The position numbers and the translations under genes were made by a program. Positions 37,680-47,113 of a stretch of 64,000 nt of DNA are shown here, one piece after another. The stretch is from Planctomycetota bacterium (GTDB taxonomy: Bacteria > Planctomycetota > Planctomycetia > JALXBF01): assembly GCA_026991575.1 (NCBI GenBank), contig JALXBF010000191.1, forward strand, positions 30,030 through 94,029. The letters are read 5' to 3'. Numbering within the stretch: position 1 is the first letter of the stretch; the number at the start of each line of letters is the position of its first letter. The notes under the pieces are model-generated. The model did no database searches. It saw nothing but the letters and a program-made list of their open reading frames with translations, and was not told the origin of the DNA.

Positions 37680-37973
37680 GTGGTTCGGATCCGTTTGAAG
37701 CGGATGGGACGGCGAAACCGGCCGTTCTATCGGATCTGTGCGATGGACGCCCGCGCACCGCGCGACGGCAAAGCCATCGAGGATCTTGGTTATTACGATC
37801 CGTTCGTCGCGGACGACGAGCGGAAGATTCAGGTCAAGAAGGACCGGGTCGAGTACTGGCTCCGCGTCGGTGCGCAACCGACCGAGAAGACCCGCGTCCT
37901 ACTGAAGAAGGTGGGCGTGCAATTTCCGGAGAAGTCGAACCGGAAGAAGCGCAAGAAGCGGCCCGCAGTGTAA
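37680..37973 (+). CDS. rpsP: 30S ribosomal protein S16
   Basis: The 97-residue protein has the S16 signature [18 protein letters not shown] at its N-terminus, then [10 protein letters not shown] and [19 protein letters not shown]. It binds 16S rRNA early in 30S assembly. The tail is Lys/Arg-rich. The start is GTG 37680, ten bases after GGAG. In most bacteria rimM lies between rpsP and trmD; here only 41 bp separate rpsP from trmD. Confidence 0.95.
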   Translation: MVRIRLKRMGRRNRPFYRICAMDARAPRDGKAIEDLGYYDPFVADDERKIQVKKDRVEYWLRVGAQPTEKTRVLLKKVGVQFPEKSNRKKRKKRPAV

Positions 37974-38014
37974 CGGCTCTGGCGTCGAGCCGAGTGAGCG
38001 GGTCGTCGCCGGTC

Positions 38015-38833
38015 ATGCGAATCGATGTGCTGACCCTCTTCCCGGAAATCTTCACCGGGTTCCTGAACGAAAGCATCCTCAAGCTTGCCATCCAGCGCGG
38101 CCTGATCGAGCTAAACGTCTGGAACTTCCGCGACTGGAGTCGCGACAAGCACCACAAGGTGGATGACCGACCATACGGCGGCGGCCCAGGCATGGTGATC
38201 AAACCGGAGCCCGTCTTCGAGGCGGTCGAAGCGGTGCAGGCGATGGCCGAGCCGCCGGGCCGACTGCTGCTGTTGACGCCCCAGGGACGGCCGTTTACGC
38301 AGGAGTGGGCCGAGGAGCTGGCGCGTGAGCCGCGGCTGCTGCTGTTGTGCGGCCGGTACGAGGGGTTCGATGAGCGCATCCGCATCGGGCTCCGCCCCGA
38401 GGAACTGTCCATCGGGGACTACGTCACGTGCGGGGGTGAGGCGCCCGCGATGGTCGTCATCGAAGCTGTCATGCGACTCATCCCGGGCGCTCTCGGTGAC
38501 GAGTACAGCCCCGCCGAGGAGTCGTTCGGCCGGTGGGGGTTGCTGGAGTATCCCCACTACACTCGGCCGCGGGTCTACCGGGGCATGGCCGTGCCCGAGG
38601 TGCTACTCAGCGGCGACCACGCAGCGATCGCCCGCTGGCGCCTCGAACAGGCCGTGCGGCGTACCATGGAACGCCGCCCGGACTTGATTGAGAAGGCGCT
38701 GAGGCGGCCGGATTGCCCCCCGGCCGTGCGCCAGATGATCCGTCAACTGCAACGCGAACACCAACAACTGACCCGGAACGACGCTGCCACGAAGGAGGCC
38801 GGCGATGATTCCGAAGGAAATCGAGTACGTTGA
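38015..38833 (+). CDS. trmD: tRNA (guanine-37-N1)-methyltransferase
   Basis: TrmD uses SAM to methylate G37 next to the anticodon, preventing +1 frameshifting. The 272-residue protein has the SPOUT/trefoil-knot motifs RIDVLTLFPEIFTGFL, YGGGPGMVIKPEPVFEA, LLCGRYEGFDERI, and SIGDYVTCGGEAPAMVVIEA. ATG 38015 is chosen because TrmD proteins begin with MRIDVLT; a GTG seven codons earlier is possible. The 3' end overlaps rplS by 29 bp. Confidence 0.95.
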   Translation: MRIDVLTLFPEIFTGFLNESILKLAIQRGLIELNVWNFRDWSRDKHHKVDDRPYGGGPGMVIKPEPVFEAVEAVQAMAEPPGRLLLLTPQGRPFTQEWAEELAREPRLLLLCGRYEGFDERIRIGLRPEELSIGDYVTCGGEAPAMVVIEAVMRLIPGALGDEYSPAEESFGRWGLLEYPHYTRPRVYRGMAVPEVLLSGDHAAIARWRLEQAVRRTMERRPDLIEKALRRPDCPPAVRQMIRQLQREHQQLTRNDAATKEAGDDSEGNRVR

Positions 38834-39263
38834 ACGCCAGTTCATGAAACCCGAGCTACCGCCAATCGAACCGGGTGACCTGGTAGACGTCCACGTGCGC
38901 ATCCTCGAGGGCGACAAGGAACGGATCCAGGTCTTCACCGGCGTGGTCATTGCCATTCATGGTGGCGGGCTGCGCAAGACGTTCACGGTGCGGCGGATCG
39001 TGCAGGGCGAAGGCGTGGAGCGGACGTTTCCGTTCCATTCGCCGCGGGTTGCCAAGGTGGTGATCCGTCGACGTGCGAAAGTCCGCCGCAAGAAGCTCTA
39101 CTACTTGCGCGAGCGGCTTGGCAAGGCTGCCCGGCTCAAGGAACGCCGCCATCGCCGCGACGAGCTCCTGGCACAACGTGACGCTTCCGAGGCGGCCGAA
39201 CAGACCGACGGACAGACCGCACCGGCCCAGCAGGAAGCGGCGGAAGTCAGTGCCGAACAATAG
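38805..39263 (+). CDS. rplS: 50S ribosomal protein L19
   Basis: The 152-residue protein is L19, located at the 30S-50S interface. It shows PGDLVDVHVRILEGDKERIQ, FTGVVIAIHGGGLRKTFTVR, VERTFPFHSPRVAKV and RRAKVRRKKLYYLRERLGKA. It is longer than the usual 115-125 residues because of a Gln/Ala/Glu-rich C-terminal tail of about 35 residues. Its ATG has GGAGG inside the end of trmD, giving translational coupling. Confidence 0.95.
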   Translation: MIPKEIEYVERQFMKPELPPIEPGDLVDVHVRILEGDKERIQVFTGVVIAIHGGGLRKTFTVRRIVQGEGVERTFPFHSPRVAKVVIRRRAKVRRKKLYYLRERLGKAARLKERRHRRDELLAQRDASEAAEQTDGQTAPAQQEAAEVSAEQ

Positions 39264-39288
39264 GCCCACCTGGCAACGGGGGCGCGGA

Positions 39289-39732
39289 ATGCTGGGGACC
39301 GCGATACGGATGCTGGCGGGCAAGATCGCTTTCTACTGGCTGGCCAGACGTTCCCTGCTCAATCAGCATGACCGACACCACACCGGGCGGCGCAGCGAAC
39401 AGCTCGCCGCTTTCTTCTTGCGCAGCCAAGGCTATCGTATCGTCGCACGCAACTACCGGGCCGGGCTGCTGGAGCTAGACCTAGTGGCTGTGCGCGGCTG
39501 GGAGTTGGTGTTCGTGGAGGTGAAGGGGACCGCTTCGGGGCACGCCGATCCGCTTCAGCAGGTCACCCCGGCCAAGGAGCGGCTGCTGCGCAAGGCAGCA
39601 CGCCACTTTCTCCGCGACCACGGTCTGCACGACCCGAGGATCCGCGTTCGCTTTGACGTGATCACCGTTCGCTGGCCACAGGGCGAACAAGAGGGGCGCC
39701 CGTCCATCCGACATTACGCCGGGGCCTTCTAG
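39289..39732 (+). CDS. YraN/UPF0102 family endonuclease-like protein
   Basis: The 147-residue protein has the YraN core: GRRSEQLAAFFLRSQGYRIVARNYRAG, ELDLVAV and LVFVEVKG, then TPAKERLLRKAARHFL. The D...ExK arrangement is that of the PD-(D/E)xK nuclease fold, and the family is predicted to act on DNA or RNA; its role is unproven. ATG 39289 follows a GGGGG-type site; a GTG at 39250 overlapping the rplS stop is an alternative. The gene's place after rplS is common in bacteria. Confidence 0.85.
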   Translation: MLGTAIRMLAGKIAFYWLARRSLLNQHDRHHTGRRSEQLAAFFLRSQGYRIVARNYRAGLLELDLVAVRGWELVFVEVKGTASGHADPLQQVTPAKERLLRKAARHFLRDHGLHDPRIRVRFDVITVRWPQGEQEGRPSIRHYAGAF

Positions 39733-39769
39733 ACCGGCCGGGGGCTAGCTGGTCTGTACCAGCGCAGAC

Positions 39770-42700
39770 TCAGCGTGCCTGCTGTTGCTCCTGAACTTCC
39801 ACGCCAAGCTTAGCCAGCAGCTTCAGATAGTCGTCCACTTCGGAGCCATGCAAGTCGCGTTTGACCCGATCAACCGGTCCCAGCCTGGCAAGCAGGTCTC
39901 GTGCCTCGGCTTCCCGACCGAGCTCTGCATAGACCCTTGCGAGGTGGAAGCCAATGTGGGGCGCAGGCGCAGTCTCATAAGCCTCTTCCAGCAGTTCCAA
40001 CGCCTCGCCTTCGCCTTCAATCTTGCCCAGTCGATACAGCACGACCGCTTTCGTGTCCAGCAGCTCGGGTGCGGGACCGAACTGAGCAATGGCACGGTCG
40101 ATCAGCTCCAGGGCATCGTCAGCTCGATCGAAGCACTCGCTGAGCAGCCACGCCAGGTTGTTGAGGGCCACGACGTGGTTCGGGGCCACGAGCAGGATTT
40201 CCTGATACGCCTGGGCCGCTACTTTGTAGTCCCCCTCGGCGTCGTACATCAGCGCCATGGCCACGCGCAGCTCCACGGACTTCGGATTCTGCTGCAGGGC
40301 CGCTTCCAGCCACCGTCGCATGACGGAGCGATGCTCGGGGCGGACGTTTGGGTGTCGCGCCAGACGGATGACGCCCAACGCCGCGCGTTCCGGCGGTAGC
40401 TTCTGCCAACAAGTTTCCAAGACCCTCATAGCCTGCTCGACCTGGTCCTGGTCTGCCAACCACTGGGCCAACAACAGCAGGCCTTCGGGCACCTGCTGCG
40501 CGACGGCCCGGTACATGCGCCCTGCCTCCTCGGGGCGACCGATGGCCTCGTAGAGCCGACCGACCATGGCCAGGCCGATCGTGTTGGGCTTGCCGTCCGT
40601 GCCGTTCATGTACTTCTCTTCGAGCTTTTTCACAACGGCCACGGCTTCATCCATACGACCGGAGGCATGCAGCAGGCGAGCCTTCAGCTCGGCGGTGCGG
40701 TACCGATCCGGCTCAACCTCCTCAAGTCTCTTCAGCCACAGTTCGGCGTCCTGCAGGTGATTTCGCTCAAGCAAGATGCGCACGTAGCCTGCGATGTAGC
40801 GCGCGTTGTCCGGGTGCTCGGCCAGCAGCCGAAGCATTTGGTCACGCCCCTTCTGCGGCTGCCCGTAGCGGTAATACAGGCGCGCCAACAGGAAACGCTC
40901 GTCCGGTCCAATCTGGCCAGAGGCTAACAGCTTTTCAAAGAGCTCCAGCGCCTGGCGCTGCAGACGCGCGCTGTTGCGCGTGGCCAACAGCATCGCTTTG
41001 ACACGCAGGTCCAGCGATGAGTCAGGCTGTTCGGCCAGGTTCTTTTCAATGAGATCCTTGGCTTCCTGCCAGCGTGCGTACCCGCCGCGCACGATGAGCA
41101 CCGTAGCCAGCCGGCGGCGGATTGACCGTGTGAGCGGGTCGTTTTCTCCGCTAGCGGCCTGTTCCAACGCCGCGCGCAGTTCCCTCTCGGCCCGTTCCAT
41201 GTCACCTCGGCGGATGTAGAACTCGGCAGCCGCCGCTAACACCATGGGGTCGTCCGGGCGCTGTGCACGGAGGTCCGTCCACGCTCGTTCGGCGGCTTCA
41301 TGATCGCCAATTAGCTCATAGCAGGCGCTCAGACAGGCCGCCAGCTGTTCGCCGTCGAGATGCTTGCGAACACGTTTCTCAATGATGTCGCGTGCTTTTT
41401 CCATCTCGTTGCGGCGGGCGTAGAAGGCGACCAGCGAGGTCCACGCCTGCACCATCTTCGGATCAAGCTCACACGCTCTCAAATAGTGCTTCTCGGCTTC
41501 CGCAGGCTTGTCCTGTGCCTCCAGCAGCCTGGCGTACCAGACGTGAGCGGCGGCGTCCTCCGGGTTTCGTTCCAGATGTTCCTTGGCCAGTTCCAACGCG
41601 AGCCCAAAGTCACGTGTCGACGCGACAACGGCTGATGCCGTCATCACAACTTCGGGTGGGAGCGCCTTCTCGGCGTACAGACGACGCAGCAGGCGATCCG
41701 CGTCGGCCATCCGATTGGCACGTACCAGTGCCTGGACGGCGAAGCCAATGGTACGCGGGGACCGGTCGCCCAGCTCGACCGCCGAGAGATACTCCTCTGC
41801 CGCCTCGTTTACCTTGTTCTCCAGCAGGTAGAGCGCGCCGAGCTGAGCGTGCAGGCGAGCCCAGGTCGGTCGCTGCGCACGAGCTTCCTCAAGCAGGAGA
41901 CGGGCTTGCCGAATCGTCTCTTCAGTGGGTTTATCGCCTGCTTCCATCAACAACAACGCCGCTTGAGCATACCGCCAGATTGCCCCCTCACGCTGCTCCG
42001 GGTCCCGTGCTTCAATCGCGCGGATTTCTTGCACCAGCTGTCGCAGCCTGTCGCTGTCGCCTGCTTGCAAGGCCAGATCCATCAGCAGCACGCGGGTGCC
42101 CAGGTTGTACGGGACCAGTTCGGCCGCTTCCTCCAGCAATTTCCGGGCCCGCGCGGTTTCACCAAGTCTCAGCCAAGCGGCGGCAAGTGCCCGCAGCAGG
42201 CGGGCGCGTTCCTCGGTGTGGAACTGCTCGGTTCCCTCGGCGAGTTTTTCCAACACTGCGACGGCTTGCTCCTTTTGCCGTGGCAGGAGCAGCAGCCGGG
42301 CCAGACGCAGGCGAACGTGGTCGCCGATCTTCTTTTCGGCCCGGTCCAGTACCTCGGCTGCCTTCTCGGGCAACTGCCACCGGAGATAGTGGGTGGCCTG
42401 CGCAACGTACAAGTCCACCGCGTCAGGATGGCGTTCGAGGGCTTTTTCCAGCAGCGGCAATGTCTCGTTGCCGCGCCCCCGTACCCAGAGGTAGTCGGCG
42501 TACGTAACCAGAAATAGCGGCTCGTCGCTGTACTGTTCATACAGCTGGCTGGCGACGCGGTCGCACGGACGCCAGTTACGCTGGACTTCAGGACGTCGTA
42601 GTTGGTCAAGGATCTGCAAGCGGAGGTAGAGGGCAGCCTGTTCTGGAGTAGGAGTGCTGTAGCGGATGGCGACGTCGGCGTCGGTGAGCGCGTCTTCAAT

Positions 42701-44029
42701 CCGACCCATCATCGCTAGGACGTTGGCTGACTGCCATCGCAGGTAGGCTGCCCTGGGGCGATTCGCAATGGCAGCTCGCAAGCGCGTGGCGGCCAGATCC
42801 AACAGGCCCATTCGCTGATAGGCGAGCGCCGCGTAGTAGAACGCGCGCGCTTGCTGCTCGGCAAACGCAAACAGCTCGGCGACGGCGCGTTCAAAGTGCG
42901 ACGCAGCATCGAGGACGCGGTCTTCCTGCAGTGCGATGAGGCCATTCAGTAGCGCGCGGTACCCGGGATGGATGTCTGCCTCGTTCAATTCGCCGACGAG
43001 CTTGCGCACTTCGTCAAGCTCGTTGCGCATGGCCAGAAGTTCGGCCAGCAGCACGATCAGCTCCGGGGCCCGGTCCGTCTTCTCGATGCCTTCGCGTAGC
43101 GTCTGGATGGCGGCATCGACGTCGCCTTGCTGCAGATGGGTCTGCGCTGCCAGGGCGTACACGTCGGGATCCGACGGCGCCGCGGAGACGGCCCGCTCAA
43201 GCAGACGCGTTGCGTTGTCGTAGTCATCCTTGACCACGGCTACGCGTGCTGCCACGGTGAGGGCTTCCGGGTCGCCGGGCGCCAGCTCCAGCGCCTTCTG
43301 CGCATCACGCCATGCCTCATCCAACCGTTGGATCGCCAGATAGTGCCGGGCAGCCTCTGTGTAGGTGCGTGCTTTGGCGGGCACCTGCTGTTTGAGCTGT
43401 TCGATCACCTTCGTGGCGTCGTCGTTGCGCTCGAGCCGATCGCGTAGCAGTGCGGCCAACGCCACGTACGTGTCGATCCGTTTCGGGGCTAGCTCAATAG
43501 CACGCCGATAGCTTCGCTCGGCCGCTTCGAAATCGCCGCGGCCCAACTGCGCTTGCGCAAGCAGTTCGTACAGCTCAGGGTCGTCGCCGACTGCTCGCAA
43601 CAGCAGATTCAGCTGCTCGACCGCATCCGAGAAACGGCCGATCTGCAGTTGGAGCTCGGCCAGCTTGCGGCGCACGTCGACCCTCTGGGGCGCTTTGCGC
43701 AACACGGCGGCCAGTCGAAACGTGGCCTGCAGCTTCTGACGGGGCGTTTCGGCCAGATCGGCACGCATCAGCTCAAGCCGGGCCAGCTGCTCAAGATCGT
43801 CCGGGTGCAGCGCAATGTAGCGACGAAGATAGTCCGCTGCCTTGCGCAGGTCGCCTTCTTTCTCGGCTGCGTCGGCCCGTTCCAGGAACGCGGCCGCGTT
43901 CCGACGCACCTGGTATCCATGCAAGAGGTGGATGCCGCCACCCAGCAGGACGCAGCTGGCCAGCAACAGCGACACGAGCCCGACGCGCACTTTGCGCCGC
44001 CGCGCAAAACGCCTACGAAGCCAACTCAT
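39770..44029 (-). CDS. Very large membrane-anchored TPR protein (1419 aa)
   Basis: A basic N-terminus and one membrane helix (about residues 15-36) precede nearly 1,380 residues of helical repeats. Many match the TPR pattern, for example AADYLRRYIALHPDDLEQLA, AERSYRRAIELAPKRIDTYV, AEEYLSAVELGDRSPRTIGF, AEKHYLRACELDPKMVQAWT and AAQAYQEILLVAPNHVVALN. More than 25 repeat units are likely. The architecture recalls PEP-CTERM/exosortase-associated and cellulose or alginate export TPR proteins (PrsT, BcsC types), but no export partner lies adjacent. It probably forms a long superhelix scaffold outside the cytoplasmic membrane. Repeat number is my estimate by eye. Confidence 0.85.
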   Translation of the reverse strand: MSWLRRRFARRRKVRVGLVSLLLASCVLLGGGIHLLHGYQVRRNAAAFLERADAAEKEGDLRKAADYLRRYIALHPDDLEQLARLELMRADLAETPRQKLQATFRLAAVLRKAPQRVDVRRKLAELQLQIGRFSDAVEQLNLLLRAVGDDPELYELLAQAQLGRGDFEAAERSYRRAIELAPKRIDTYVALAALLRDRLERNDDATKVIEQLKQQVPAKARTYTEAARHYLAIQRLDEAWRDAQKALELAPGDPEALTVAARVAVVKDDYDNATRLLERAVSAAPSDPDVYALAAQTHLQQGDVDAAIQTLREGIEKTDRAPELIVLLAELLAMRNELDEVRKLVGELNEADIHPGYRALLNGLIALQEDRVLDAASHFERAVAELFAFAEQQARAFYYAALAYQRMGLLDLAATRLRAAIANRPRAAYLRWQSANVLAMMGRIEDALTDADVAIRYSTPTPEQAALYLRLQILDQLRRPEVQRNWRPCDRVASQLYEQYSDEPLFLVTYADYLWVRGRGNETLPLLEKALERHPDAVDLYVAQATHYLRWQLPEKAAEVLDRAEKKIGDHVRLRLARLLLLPRQKEQAVAVLEKLAEGTEQFHTEERARLLRALAAAWLRLGETARARKLLEEAAELVPYNLGTRVLLMDLALQAGDSDRLRQLVQEIRAIEARDPEQREGAIWRYAQAALLLMEAGDKPTEETIRQARLLLEEARAQRPTWARLHAQLGALYLLENKVNEAAEEYLSAVELGDRSPRTIGFAVQALVRANRMADADRLLRRLYAEKALPPEVVMTASAVVASTRDFGLALELAKEHLERNPEDAAAHVWYARLLEAQDKPAEAEKHYLRACELDPKMVQAWTSLVAFYARRNEMEKARDIIEKRVRKHLDGEQLAACLSACYELIGDHEAAERAWTDLRAQRPDDPMVLAAAAEFYIRRGDMERAERELRAALEQAASGENDPLTRSIRRRLATVLIVRGGYARWQEAKDLIEKNLAEQPDSSLDLRVKAMLLATRNSARLQRQALELFEKLLASGQIGPDERFLLARLYYRYGQPQKGRDQMLRLLAEHPDNARYIAGYVRILLERNHLQDAELWLKRLEEVEPDRYRTAELKARLLHASGRMDEAVAVVKKLEEKYMNGTDGKPNTIGLAMVGRLYEAIGRPEEAGRMYRAVAQQVPEGLLLLAQWLADQDQVEQAMRVLETCWQKLPPERAALGVIRLARHPNVRPEHRSVMRRWLEAALQQNPKSVELRVAMALMYDAEGDYKVAAQAYQEILLVAPNHVVALNNLAWLLSECFDRADDALELIDRAIAQFGPAPELLDTKAVVLYRLGKIEGEGEALELLEEAYETAPAPHIGFHLARVYAELGREAEARDLLARLGPVDRVKRDLHGSEVDDYLKLLAKLGVEVQEQQQAR

Positions 44030-44380
44030 CGAACCAGCCTCCGAGGAGAATGGGCATGACCTGCTTGCAAAACGGTTGCACCCCGTGTTCTACCCTCAAG
44101 ACCACAAAGGCCCACTTCCCGAGCGGCCTTCCGTCCCAGGTGGCCCGCACCGGTACCATGCCGGCGCAGCACCGTACATCTGTCCTGTGTCTGGCCAGCG
44201 CCGTCCGTGACACGCCGAAGGACCGCCCGTACGTTGGCGCGCACATGCCGAGAACACCGTGCCGGTTCTACCGATAGTATGGCATGCCGTTGCAGGAAAG
44301 CTATTCGGCGAACACCGCGCATCGGCCTGGCCAGCAGTAAGGTACGGTGCCCGGCACGGGCACCGGGACGTTCGCCGGTG
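44030..44380. other. Gap between DUF4432 and TPR genes
   Basis: No gene is seen in these 351 bases between two minus-strand genes. Near the end of the DUF4432 gene are two compact hairpins, GGTGCCC/GGGCACC at about 44346-44364 and CGCCGGT/ACCGGCG at 44373-44391, the latter overlapping the stop codon. Neither is followed by a T-run. The rest should hold the promoter of the large TPR gene, but none was clear. Confidence 0.35.
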
Positions 44381-45577
44381 CTAGACCGGCGAGTACTTTG
44401 CCACGGGCGCACGATGCAGCACGGGGGCCTGCTGGCTCTGCAGCCGTTCGATCTCTGTCTCCACGGAGCGCACTGCTTGGGTCGAGTCGAGCACCTCCAT
44501 GCGGATGGCGGCCGTGTACGTCTGACCGGGACTGAGCTTTATGACGCGGCCCCGTTCCCGCTCGAATTTGCGAGTGTTCGGCAGGTTTGTGCCTGGTTCC
44601 AGCCCGGTGACGTAGCCGTCTTCCTGCCCGGCAGTGTTCTTCCATTGGGTAAAGTACGGCAGCCGGCGGATGTCCCATCGGATCGCGCAGCCCAGGTCAC
44701 CGGCCGCGTTGCGGAGCATGGCCACCGTGAGGTGTGTCTTCGGGTCGGCAAGCAGCTCGTACCAGTAGACCTGCTCAATGTAGCCCGGCGTCGGAGCGAG
44801 GTACGTGTTGAAATGATCGACGCCCTCCGTTGCGCGCGCATCCCGCGGAGCCATCTCCTTGATCGGAGCTACCAGGTGGGCGCCTGCCTCCAGTAGCGGG
44901 GTCCCGAAATTGCAGTGGTACAACAGTTCCAGCTCACCCTCAACCGCCCGGCAGTTCGTGATCCGGTCCTCGATGTCCACGTAGTTGGCCCCCGGCGCGG
45001 TCCTGATGCGACTGCGCAACTCAAGATGCGGGCCGAACATCATGGTTTCGTCCACATGCCCTTCCACCTCGATCGCGTAGGGCGGCTCAGTCTGGATCGA
45101 GACAGCCACGTAGTGCGCGGGGATGTTGGCGATCCTCCCGTGCAACGTCACCTGGACCTCGGTCGGATTGCCGTTGTTGTCCAGCACCACGTCGGTGCCC
45201 GGGGCCCCGTTGGAATCGAGCCCGCACCGGCACATCCACTCATCGAAGCCGTACAGCCAGCCAAGGCCACCGCGTTCGGGGAGGTTGACGAACGACGGGT
45301 GGACCGGGCCGCGCACCGGGCTGTCCCATCCCAGGCGGATCCCTTTGTACTCACCGCGCCACAACCCCATGCCGCGGGTCGGCACGATCAGCAGCTTCAG
45401 CGCCCCATTGTCGACCTCAATCAGGTCGACGCCCTGCTGGACACCGCCCTGCAACGTCCGCTTCCGGACGGCGATTTTTTCTGCGGGGCCGCTCAGCCCG
45501 AGGTCCCGGCCGGTGACTTCGAAGCTGTCTTGCCAGATGCCTTTCGTCGTATCGGTCAGGATCCACTCTCGAGCCAT
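44381..45577 (-). CDS. DUF4432 (aldose-epimerase-like) family protein
   Basis: The 398-residue protein matches DUF4432, a family with the galactose mutarotase/aldose epimerase beta-sandwich fold. It shows MGLWRGEYKGIRLGWDSPV, LYGFDEWMCRCGLDSNG, VTLHGRIANIPAH, ELLYHCNFGTPLLEAGAHL and a late ERERGRVIKLSPGQTYTAAI. Homologues are linked to sugar or sugar-acid metabolism without a defined reaction. ATG 45577 follows GGAGGAG. It is divergent from the Gfo/Idh/MocA oxidoreductase, a common pairing for sugar-derivative catabolism, so both may act on the same carbohydrate. Confidence 0.85.
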   Translation of the reverse strand: MAREWILTDTTKGIWQDSFEVTGRDLGLSGPAEKIAVRKRTLQGGVQQGVDLIEVDNGALKLLIVPTRGMGLWRGEYKGIRLGWDSPVRGPVHPSFVNLPERGGLGWLYGFDEWMCRCGLDSNGAPGTDVVLDNNGNPTEVQVTLHGRIANIPAHYVAVSIQTEPPYAIEVEGHVDETMMFGPHLELRSRIRTAPGANYVDIEDRITNCRAVEGELELLYHCNFGTPLLEAGAHLVAPIKEMAPRDARATEGVDHFNTYLAPTPGYIEQVYWYELLADPKTHLTVAMLRNAAGDLGCAIRWDIRRLPYFTQWKNTAGQEDGYVTGLEPGTNLPNTRKFERERGRVIKLSPGQTYTAAIRMEVLDSTQAVRSVETEIERLQSQQAPVLHRAPVAKYSPV

Positions 45578-45763
45578 TGCTCGCTCCTCCGCATGCTGGC
45601 AGTGCGATGGCCGGCGCCGCGGCCGGCATGCAACTGCTATCATCGTTACCTGACGATCCTACCCGGAACCGGCGGGCGATGAAACCCCTCGGGGGGCCGG
45701 CGGTGACCCGTGCCCGGGACCCCCTTTTCATCGGAGCCTGCAACAGACGCGGAGAGCGGCACC

Positions 45764-47113
45764 ATGAACCGTCGCGAGTTTCTTGCCGGCAGTGCCCTGG
45801 CCGGCCTGGCGCTGCCCAGAACCGGAGTGTTTGCCCGCTACGGTCGAGAGCGGCCGCTGCGGGTCGCGCACATCGGGACCGGCTGGTACGGCAAGGTCGT
45901 GCTCTTGAGGCTGCTGCAGATCGCTCGGGTCGAGGTCGTTGGCCTCTGCGACGTAGACCGGCGCATGCTCCAGCAGGCCGGTCGGATTGTGCAAGAACGC
46001 CTCGGCCTGCCGAAACCCCCGCCGCTGTACCGCGACTACCGCGAGCTGCTGAAGAAGGAGCAACCGGAGATCGTGCTGGTCAGTACGCCCGATCACTGGC
46101 ACGCACTGCCGATGATCGAGGCGGCCCGTTCGGGAGCGGACGTCTATGTCGAGAAACCCATCAGCCGTGATGTCATCGAAGGCCGTGCCATGGTCGCCGC
46201 AGCCCGCAAGTACGGTCGTGTGGTTCAGGTCAACACTCAGCGGCGCAGCACGCCGCACATCATCGAGGCACGGGACCGGGTTGTGCGTGAGGGCCTCCTG
46301 GGTAAGGTTGGCCACGTCGAGGTCTACTGCTACTACCACATGAGGTACCGTGGCCGCCAACCGGACCAGCAGCCGCCAGATTACCTGGATTGGGACATGT
46401 GGTGCGGCCCGGCGCCGTACCGGCCGTACAACCCAGCGATCCATCCGCGGCGATGGCGCTCGTTCGCCCAGTTCTGCAATGGCATCATCGGCGACATGTG
46501 TATCCATATGCTCGATATGGTCCGCTGGATGCTAGGCCTGAAGTGGCCCCGTCGCATTTCTTCATCGGCCGGCATCTACGTCCAGAAGGACAGCATCGCG
46601 ACGGTGCCGGACACGCAGACGGCGATCTTCGAATTCGACGACCTCACCGTCGTCTGGCAGCACCGGACCTGGGGGCACCCAACCGATCCGGATTACCCCT
46701 GGGCGGCAACGTTCTACGGTGATCGCGGCACGCTGAAGGTCAGCGTTCACCGGTATGACTTCGTGCCGTTGCGCGGCGGTAAGAGGCTGCACGGCGACGT
46801 TGTCTACGAGCTGGACCAGTACCCGGAGGACCGTACCGAAAAGGACCTCGAACGACACGTCGCTCCAGCCATCCGGCGGCACCTACAGGACTTCCTTGCG
46901 GCCCGGCGTGACCGGTCACGCCCGGTTGCCGACATCGAAGAAGGGTTCATCTCGTCGGCATGCTGCATCCTGGCCAACGAGGCAGCCGAGCACGGAGTCA
47001 CGATCGAGCTCGATCCTCAAACCGGTCGCATCGTTCGCCCAGGCGAGCGGCACGAGTTGCTGTTCCGCCCGTACCGCAAGCCGTGGATCCATCCCACGCC
47101 AGAGAACGTCTGA
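45764..47113 (+). CDS. Gfo/Idh/MocA-family oxidoreductase with Tat signal
   Basis: The 449-residue protein begins MNRREFLAGSALAGLALP, a twin-arginine signal, so it is probably exported folded. After the signal lies a Rossmann NAD(P) site (VAHIGTGWYGKVVLLRLLQ). STPDHWHALPMIEAARSGADV and VEKPISRDVIEGRAMV, with the conserved Lys of the EKP motif, follow. The C-terminal substrate domain has WDMWCGPAPYRPYNPAIHP and GDMCIHMLDMVRWML. This is the planctomycete Tat-secreted subgroup acting on sugars or polyols, with the substrate unknown. ATG 45764 places the signal at the N-terminus and has GGAG upstream. Confidence 0.9.
   Translation: MNRREFLAGSALAGLALPRTGVFARYGRERPLRVAHIGTGWYGKVVLLRLLQIARVEVVGLCDVDRRMLQQAGRIVQERLGLPKPPPLYRDYRELLKKEQPEIVLVSTPDHWHALPMIEAARSGADVYVEKPISRDVIEGRAMVAAARKYGRVVQVNTQRRSTPHIIEARDRVVREGLLGKVGHVEVYCYYHMRYRGRQPDQQPPDYLDWDMWCGPAPYRPYNPAIHPRRWRSFAQFCNGIIGDMCIHMLDMVRWMLGLKWPRRISSSAGIYVQKDSIATVPDTQTAIFEFDDLTVVWQHRTWGHPTDPDYPWAATFYGDRGTLKVSVHRYDFVPLRGGKRLHGDVVYELDQYPEDRTEKDLERHVAPAIRRHLQDFLAARRDRSRPVADIEEGFISSACCILANEAAEHGVTIELDPQTGRIVRPGERHELLFRPYRKPWIHPTPENV

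Noticed and set aside
39073..39288. Longer start for the yraN gene
   Set aside because: The extra codons lie inside rplS in another frame and are low-complexity; the YraN motifs begin after 39289.
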